From Halomonas sp. 'Soap Lake #6' (lineage in GTDB: Bacteria > Pseudomonadota > Gammaproteobacteria > Pseudomonadales > Halomonadaceae): DNA of 64,000 bases. The stretch lies in assembly GCF_003031405.1 (NCBI RefSeq), contig NZ_CP020469.1, positions 1,488,001 through 1,552,000 on the forward strand. The letters run 5' to 3'. Made by a program: the position numbers and the translations under genes. Shown here in pieces: positions 58,408 through 64,000 of this stretch; position 1 is the stretch's first letter; the number at the start of each line of letters is the position of its first letter. Under the pieces are notes generated by a model. It searched no databases. It had not been told where the DNA came from and saw nothing but the letters and a program-made list of their open reading frames with translations.

Positions 58408-59039
58408 GGAGTTAGCTCCTCAAAGGTGATCGGGAGTTCGGTCTCTGCAGCGTATACAAGCGTCTGGTGTACCGCATTGACGATGGCGCGCGGCGTAATA
58501 GTCGCACCGGTAAAGGCATCGAACTGGCCTCCATCTTTGCGCACTGCCCAGTCTTCCTGCGCAAGGCTAGCTAAGCTTAGCCCGTTGAATTGGGTTATCC
58601 AGTCGCTGCGCTGGCGCTCGATACCGTCGCCTAGCCCTGGGGTTTCCTGATGCTGAGTAACCCGGACACCGGTTATTCGGCGCTGTTGGTCGATTCCCAC
58701 GAGTAGTCTGATCTCACCATTGTAGCCTTGGCGCGTGACTACCGGCAGGATAATGGCACTGCCGTTACCACTGTGAATCTGCCAGCCTTGAGCAACGTTG
58801 CGATGCCCAAGCTGTGAGGGGTTAGGTAACTCGAACACACTTTCTAAAACGTCCTGGACCGGTGTGTCAGCTAGTGTAGTGGGTAGCACCTCCTGCAGCT
58901 GACGGTGTTGATAAGCTAGCTGGTGGGTGGCAATTCGCTCGGCTGTGAGTGCGCGAGTAAGTGCAACGCTGCCAGCAGTAACCAGTGAGAACATGCCGAG
59001 AGCAAAAGCGCCGCGTAGCATCGCTTGGCGTGGCGTCAT
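58404..59039 (-). CDS. rsxG: Rsx/Rnf complex subunit G
   Basis: 211 residues with one N-terminal TM helix and a periplasmic FMN-binding domain. The flavinylation motif is in [15 protein letters not shown], with Thr as covalent FMN site. Overlaps rsxD stop by four bases. Confidence 0.95.
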   Translation of the reverse strand: MTPRQAMLRGAFALGMFSLVTAGSVALTRALTAERIATHQLAYQHRQLQEVLPTTLADTPVQDVLESVFELPNPSQLGHRNVAQGWQIHSGNGSAIILPVVTRQGYNGEIRLLVGIDQQRRITGVRVTQHQETPGLGDGIERQRSDWITQFNGLSLASLAQEDWAVRKDGGQFDAFTGATITPRAIVNAVHQTLVYAAETELPITFEELTP

Positions 59040-60085
59040 AATGGCCCCTCTGGCATTGATTTATTAGCGGCTCTGGAATGACCATTGGGGCGCGGTACGG
59101 TGTAGATATCCAAGAGCGGCACACATAAGTTCATGAGCAACACCGCAAATGCCACTGCATCGGGATAGCCGCCCAACGTGCGAATAATGATTACCAGGAT
59201 GCCTATGCCAGCACCATAAATAAGTTTTGCACGCTTGCTGGTAGCCGCCGACACGGGGTCGGTTGCGATAAAAAATGCCCCAAATAGTGTGGCACCAGTC
59301 AGGAGGTGAAATAGCGGTGAGGCAAAGTGGCTTGGATCGCCTGCATAGAAAAGTGCTGCTATCAGCGTCATGCTACCTAGCATGGCAACGGGTATATGCC
59401 AGCTAATAATTCGTTTAACGATTAGTACAAGCCCGCCTGCCAACCAAGCAAGCGCGACGTTGCGCCATGCGCTGAGCGTGCCCTCGGGAAGTGGCTGACT
59501 CGCCCAGAACTCGCTGGCAAGTACGGCCTGCCCTTTGTGTTTGAAGGCATCGAGAGGAGTGGCACCGCTGAGCGCATCAAGCTTGGCAGGGGGCAGCGTG
59601 CCGATGATTTGTGCCCATAGTGTTTCGTTAAAGAGTGTTTCGGCGATAAAGGGCTGGGGCGGGGACCAGAGCGTCATATAAGTCGGAAATGACACCAGTA
59701 GCAGGGCATATCCCACCATGGCCGGGTTAAAAGGGTTATGGCCCAAACCACCATACAGCTGTTTAGCCACCACGATAGCGGCAAATGCGCCTACCGCAAT
59801 GAGCCACCAGGGGCTGGCGGGTGGTAGGCAAACACCCAATAGAACGCCGGTAAGCAGTGCGCTGGAGTCTCCTAGTGCTGGCCTTACTGGGCGTTGGCGC
59901 AGGGTTAATATCAGTGCTTCAGCACTCAGCGCAAATAGCCCTGCTAGCAGTACATTACTAATAACACCCAACCCAAAATAGAAGGTCATAGCCCCAATGC
60001 CCGGCAGAGTGGCTGCTATTACCCAACGCATTAGGTGGGCGGTTGATGGGGCAGTGCCAACCTGGGAGGCGTGCATCATGCTCAT
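59036..60085 (-). CDS. rsxD: Rsx/Rnf complex subunit D
   Basis: 349 residues, about nine TM helices. Covalent FMN site in LSGATPLDAF, and GGLGHNPFNPAMVGYALLL. Overlaps both neighbours by four bases. Confidence 0.95.
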   Translation of the reverse strand: MSMMHASQVGTAPSTAHLMRWVIAATLPGIGAMTFYFGLGVISNVLLAGLFALSAEALILTLRQRPVRPALGDSSALLTGVLLGVCLPPASPWWLIAVGAFAAIVVAKQLYGGLGHNPFNPAMVGYALLLVSFPTYMTLWSPPQPFIAETLFNETLWAQIIGTLPPAKLDALSGATPLDAFKHKGQAVLASEFWASQPLPEGTLSAWRNVALAWLAGGLVLIVKRIISWHIPVAMLGSMTLIAALFYAGDPSHFASPLFHLLTGATLFGAFFIATDPVSAATSKRAKLIYGAGIGILVIIIRTLGGYPDAVAFAVLLMNLCVPLLDIYTVPRPNGHSRAANKSMPEGPL

Positions 60086-61743
60086 GGGGTTTCCTTTTGG
60101 GTCGTGCTGGCACGTGCGTTAGCAAGGCGTGCATCTGCCGCTTTGAGGTTTTCCTGGGCGGTAGCAAGCTGTGTTTCTAAATCATCAAAGCGCTGTTTAG
60201 GGTCCTGCTCGGCGGCCCTGGCCAAGACTTTTTCGGCTTTTTTGACCGCCGCTTTGGCAGCGGCCTGAGCAATTCTAAGGCTGCGCAGGTCCACCTCAGG
60301 CGTTGCGTGATTGCCCGTACCCCCTCCAGCAGGCTTTTGATGTTGGGCGAGCCTTGCCTGGCGGCGGGCCTGCTTCTCAGCTTCTTCCCGTGCCAAGCGT
60401 GCTTGACGGAATTCAAAGCGATGCTTGGCGTGCTCGGACTTGGCGGTTTCTATCTGCTTAAGGCGGATACGCTGCTTTGCCGAGCGATAATCCTTAACGA
60501 GCGGAATAAAACTAGGGCACACATAGCTGCAGGCACCGCATTCAATACAGTCAAACAGGTTTAGTTTGGCTAGTGTGCTATCGTTCTCCGCCCGGGCATA
60601 CCAGTGCAGTTGTTGGGGCAGGAGTTGGGCAGGGCAGACGCGTTCGCAGGCGCCGCAGCGAATGCAGGGTGACTCCATCGGTGCTGGGGGGAGCTCTGTA
60701 ATTGAAGCAGCAATCAAGCAGTTAGTTGTTTTGATAACGGGTGAGCTCAATGTGGTAAGTGGGGTGCCCATCATTGGGCCACCGACAATCACTTGATGTA
60801 GCTGGTCAGGCATTAAGCCCACACTATCCAGCAGGGTGCCAACCGGTGTGCCTAGACGAACCCAGTAGTTCCCTGGTGCGCTAATTGTCTCGCCGGTTAA
60901 GGTGACTACACGCTCAACCAATGGCTTGCCATCGCGCACGGCGTGAAGAGCTGCCAGCAGCGTGCCAGGGTTATGGCAAAGTGCGCCTATATCGGCGGGT
61001 AAGCCGCCGCTAGGTACGTCACGATCGAGGACTTTTTTAATTAGCTGGCGTTCGCCACCGCTGGGGTAGCGGGTTTCTATGACCTTAAGCACGATGGTGG
61101 CAGGATGTTGAATTTTTGATAGCGCATGTTCTAAGGCGCTAATCGCCTCGGGTTTGTTATCTTCAATCCCAATAATTATTCTTGGAGCACCACAGAGTCT
61201 GGCAATTAGCTGCGCGCCTTCCAGTATGTCGTTTGGGTAGCTGCGTAGAATTAGGTCGTCGGCAGTTATATAAGGTTCGCACTCGGCAGCATTAACTACC
61301 AAGGTATCAATGGGGTGATGTTCTGCTACCTGCGCTTTAATATAGGTAGGAAAACCTGCCCCTCCAAGACCTGCTAGTCCGCCACTATCCAGCCTTTCCA
61401 GCAGTTTTTCAGGAGAATCGGTTCGCCAGTCAAGCGGGGGCAGCGTTTGCCAGCTATCACGCCCATCCGCCTCGATGGTAATTGCTTGGTTGCTAATATG
61501 TGTAATAGTGCCGCTAATACTGGCGTGAAGGTGAGCGGAAATCATACCGTTGCGCTGGGCGATTAAGCTGCCCACTTTAACGTCATCGCCCACAGCCACA
61601 CAGGGAGTAGCTGCATTACCAGCATGCTGTTTCAAAGGCAGCGTCACCAGGGTCGGTAGCGGAGCAGCTTGCAATGGCGCTTGATTCGAATGGATTTTAC
61701 GCTCGGGCGGGTATATGCCGCCAGGAAACTCATAGGCGGGCAT
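60082..61743 (-). CDS. rsxC: Rsx/Rnf complex subunit C
   Basis: About 553 residues from the ATG at 61743 (AGGAG at six bases). N-terminal domain [11 protein letters not shown], flavin/NADH-type [16 protein letters not shown], and two 4Fe-4S motifs [12 protein letters not shown] and [12 protein letters not shown]. The C-terminus is an Ala/Arg/Lys-rich helical tail, shorter than in E. coli (740 residues). The start lies within the end of rsxB. Confidence 0.94.
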   Translation of the reverse strand: MPAYEFPGGIYPPERKIHSNQAPLQAAPLPTLVTLPLKQHAGNAATPCVAVGDDVKVGSLIAQRNGMISAHLHASISGTITHISNQAITIEADGRDSWQTLPPLDWRTDSPEKLLERLDSGGLAGLGGAGFPTYIKAQVAEHHPIDTLVVNAAECEPYITADDLILRSYPNDILEGAQLIARLCGAPRIIIGIEDNKPEAISALEHALSKIQHPATIVLKVIETRYPSGGERQLIKKVLDRDVPSGGLPADIGALCHNPGTLLAALHAVRDGKPLVERVVTLTGETISAPGNYWVRLGTPVGTLLDSVGLMPDQLHQVIVGGPMMGTPLTTLSSPVIKTTNCLIAASITELPPAPMESPCIRCGACERVCPAQLLPQQLHWYARAENDSTLAKLNLFDCIECGACSYVCPSFIPLVKDYRSAKQRIRLKQIETAKSEHAKHRFEFRQARLAREEAEKQARRQARLAQHQKPAGGGTGNHATPEVDLRSLRIAQAAAKAAVKKAEKVLARAAEQDPKQRFDDLETQLATAQENLKAADARLANARASTTQKETP

Positions 61744-62332
61744 GCTCACTCCTGATGTGGGAACGGTCACTAGCAATGATCATCGGCGCGCTAACTAACG
61801 GTTGCCATTGGGTGAGTGGCTTGCTTCTTGGCAGCATATCAATGCAATCTACGGGGCAGGGTGCAATACATAAGTCGCAGCCTGTGCACTCATCTTCGAT
61901 CACAGTGTGCATCTGTTTGGCGGCACCAATAATGGCATCGACCGGGCATGCCTGGATGCACTTGGTGCAGCCAATGCACTCTGCTTCACGAATAAAAGCG
62001 ACGCTATCTTCAGTGGCTGCTTCACCATCTAAAGGCGCTGCTTCCCGACCTAATAGGTCCGCCAAGGCGTGTATGGTGGCGTCGCCACCGGGCGGGCATT
62101 TATTAAGCGCATCGCCTTGGTTAATGGCTTCGGCGTAGGGACGGCAGCCTGGGTAGCCGCATTGTCCGCACTGAGTTTGGGGCAGCAACGCATTAATTTG
62201 CTCAACCAGCGGGTTCTCTTGGCTTTTGAAGCGCTCGCTCGCCATACCCAGCAGCGCCCCAAAGACAACTCCCAAGCCCGTGAGTACGCCTACAGCACTC
62301 AGAATGCCCCACCACGTAAATGTCTCTCCCAT
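61730..62332 (-). CDS. rsxB: Rsx/Rnf complex subunit B (ferredoxin)
   Basis: 200 residues. N-terminal TM helix, 4-Cys cluster motif ([15 protein letters not shown]) and two 4Fe-4S ferredoxin motifs ([30 protein letters not shown]). Carries electrons between membrane and soluble parts. Confidence 0.95.
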   Translation of the reverse strand: MGETFTWWGILSAVGVLTGLGVVFGALLGMASERFKSQENPLVEQINALLPQTQCGQCGYPGCRPYAEAINQGDALNKCPPGGDATIHALADLLGREAAPLDGEAATEDSVAFIREAECIGCTKCIQACPVDAIIGAAKQMHTVIEDECTGCDLCIAPCPVDCIDMLPRSKPLTQWQPLVSAPMIIASDRSHIRSEHARL

Positions 62333-62337
62333 AGCGG

Positions 62338-62919
62338 CTACCCCTGAGCAAGGCCGGAAAAACCAAGAAAAGCCAGTGACATTAAGCTGGCCGTGATCAT
62401 CGCGATGGCTGCGCCTTTAAAAGGAGTGGGCACATCGGCGCTGGCCAAGCGCTCACGCATGGCTGCAAATAGCACCAGGATCAGCGAGAACCCCAGTGCT
62501 GCGCCTAGCCCATACAGCGTCGTGTGAAAAAAGCTTAGCTCACGGTTGAGAGATAGTAGCGCTACTCCAAGAACGGCGCAGTTGGTGGTGATCAGCGGCA
62601 GAAAAATACCCAACACCTGATGTAGCAGTGGACTTAGCTGGCGCACCATTATTTCAGTGAACTGTACGACGGCGGCAATCACTACAATAAAGCTGATAGT
62701 GCGTAGATAGGTAACATCAAAAGGCACCAGCAAGCCGTGATACACCACGTAGCTGGCAGCGGAGGCAAGTGTCAGGACAAAGGTAGTGGCCAGCGACATA
62801 CCCATGGCCGATTCCAGTTTGTTGGAAACGCCCATAAAAGGGCAAAGCCCTAAAAACTGCACCAGTACAAAATTGTTGACCAGTGCTGTACTAACCAAAA
62901 TCAAGAAGAGTTCATTCAT
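62338..62919 (-). CDS. rsxA: Rsx/Rnf complex subunit A
   Basis: 193 residues from the ATG at 62919 ([19 protein letters not shown], the usual RsxA start). Six TM helices, [15 protein letters not shown] and [12 protein letters not shown]. First gene of the rsx operon. The complex couples ferredoxin/NADH electron flow to ion transport and in E. coli keeps SoxR reduced. Confidence 0.95.
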   Translation of the reverse strand: MNELFLILVSTALVNNFVLVQFLGLCPFMGVSNKLESAMGMSLATTFVLTLASAASYVVYHGLLVPFDVTYLRTISFIVVIAAVVQFTEIMVRQLSPLLHQVLGIFLPLITTNCAVLGVALLSLNRELSFFHTTLYGLGAALGFSLILVLFAAMRERLASADVPTPFKGAAIAMITASLMSLAFLGFSGLAQG

Positions 62920-63176
62920 GGCGGCGTATTGTGCGCAGAAAAATCGTTGCTGGCTAGAGGGAGAAACGGTATGACTCAATATTGACCAGCGGGCTTTGCA
63001 AGATAAGCGCTTGGTCGGCAGGATTCACTACGGCACCCACGGTGTCCACCATAGTAAATGACGGCAGAGACAAGCTGCAGGCTATAGTCTTGAGCTTGTT
63101 TTGAATTCGTCATCAAATCTACATTATCTCTGCGTACCTTCAACCAGACTGAAATTAGCTTTGGGGGAGGTATTAC

Positions 63177-64000
63177 ATGTCGACTTCAGAAAGCGTCTTG
63201 CCGGTGCAGAGGGAGCGCCCGGGAGCTTCGCAATGGCTATCATGGCTAATTGTTATTGGATTGGTGTATTTGTTGTTAGCGGCGGTGGGAGCTGTCGGAG
63301 ACGGTTTTAAGGCGGCTACTGCAAGCAATGCTAAAGAGCTGTTTGCATTTGCCACTAATCCAATGATTGGGTTAGTGATCGGAGTTGTCGCTACCGCGCT
63401 AATCCAGAGTTCAAGCACTGTGACGGCCATCATTGTCGGGATGGTAGCGGGTGGTTTGCCAATTAGTATTGCGATTCCGCTAGTCATGGGTGCCAACATT
63501 GGTACTTCTCTCACCAGCACCATTGTTAGCCTAGGTCATGTTCGCAGCGGTGAGGAATTTCGCCGGGCTTTCTCTGCGGCTACGGTGCACGACGTGTTCA
63601 ATATTGTTGCTGTGGCCATCCTTCTCCCCTTAGAAATGATGTTTGGTTTTTTAGCAAAAACCTCCGCGTTGCTGGCGGTTTTTTTTGTCAGCGATGCCAG
63701 TGTTGACATGAAAAGCCTGAATGTTATGAAAATGGTGGTTTCACCAGCGACCGACTTGCTGAACATCTCGGTGTCGTGGCTGCCAAATCAAGTGTGGGCA
63801 GGAGTGGCCCTGATCATTATTGGAGTAGGCCTGATTTTATTCGTGGTAACGGCTATTGGTAAGGTGTTACGTAGGGTCATGGTGGGTAAAGCGCGTGACA
63901 TCATGCATGCAAGTGTGGGGCGAGGGCCTATCTCCGGTATGTGTTCGGGGGCTGTAATTACTGTATTGGTGCAGTCTTCTTCTACCACCACTGCACTGAT
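63177..64000 (+). CDS. Na/Pi cotransporter family protein, cut by the window end
   Basis: Starts at ATG 63177 after GGGGGAGG and stays open to the window edge (274 codons visible). Two QSSS repeats are visible (ALIQSSSTVTAIIVG and VLVQSSSTTTAL), the signature of the NptA/YjbB type II Na+-phosphate carriers. Several TM helices. Probably imports or exports phosphate with Na+. C-terminus (often a PhoU-like domain) is beyond the window. Confidence 0.88.
   Translation, partial: MSTSESVLPVQRERPGASQWLSWLIVIGLVYLLLAAVGAVGDGFKAATASNAKELFAFATNPMIGLVIGVVATALIQSSSTVTAIIVGMVAGGLPISIAIPLVMGANIGTSLTSTIVSLGHVRSGEEFRRAFSAATVHDVFNIVAVAILLPLEMMFGFLAKTSALLAVFFVSDASVDMKSLNVMKMVVSPATDLLNISVSWLPNQVWAGVALIIIGVGLILFVVTAIGKVLRRVMVGKARDIMHASVGRGPISGMCSGAVITVLVQSSSTTTAL

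Overview
The window reads as a gammaproteobacterial chromosome segment, most likely from a Halomonas-type halophile (Halomonadaceae). This rests on overall protein flavour and gene order: an rsxABCDGE-nth operon, accBC followed by prmA, dusB, fis and purH, a MaoC-Pta fusion beside ackA, a pyrophosphate-type phosphofructokinase, CPA2 and NhaC-like ion antiporters, and a transporter-fused histidine kinase. No 16S gene is present, so the genus is an inference.

Region 1-4750 is an eroded accessory island. It holds a degenerate type I-F-like CRISPR mini-array with no cas genes, an orphan ParS/MbcA-type antitoxin whose toxin is missing, a cluster of four 24-bp repeats resembling transposon ends, a permease remnant, a ferritin-like gene, a frameshifted GGDEF gene, a two-gene hypothetical operon that includes an unlisted 57-residue protein, and a short truncated reading frame.

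From 4750 the window is ordinary, densely coded chromosome. 4750-10051 has a DUF3750 protein, an intact Xre/RES toxin-antitoxin pair, and an MntR-regulated Mn/Zn ABC importer. 10077-18063 has a CPA2 antiporter, MaoC-Pta and AckA (acetyl-CoA to acetate), a GntP permease and an NhaC-like antiporter. 18084-23893 has trmJ, groESL with a good sigma-32 promoter, fxsA, a FabG-like reductase and a probable outer-membrane protein. 24191-29380 has tRNA-Leu(UAG), comF, srkA, folE and gabD. 29519-38441 is a long minus-strand housekeeping run (purH, fis, dusB, prmA, accC, accB, dsbD, ppa).

38682-45680 has a PP2C/pseudokinase fusion, pfp, rnt, argG, an HlyU-family gene and a DUF294 nucleotidyltransferase. 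45717-51137 is a tightly overlapping minus-strand operon: response regulator, membrane-anchored DnaQ-type exonuclease, 2-TM protein, and SSF-transporter histidine kinase. This looks like a CbrA/CrbS-type carbon or short-chain-fatty-acid sensing module. 51746-55885 groups cstA, a CC-star protein, an ArsA/Get3-type ATPase and a queuosine-tRNA mannosyltransferase. 55936-62919 has a CsoSCA-like carbonic anhydrase, nth and the six rsx genes. The window ends inside a Na/Pi cotransporter gene.

The most notable observations are the I-F3-like mini-array with its neighbouring transposon-end-like repeats (possible remains of a CRISPR-associated transposon), a recurrent class of 7-20 bp intergenic tandem duplications, a kinase whose catalytic HRD is HQQ, and the exonuclease built into a two-component operon.
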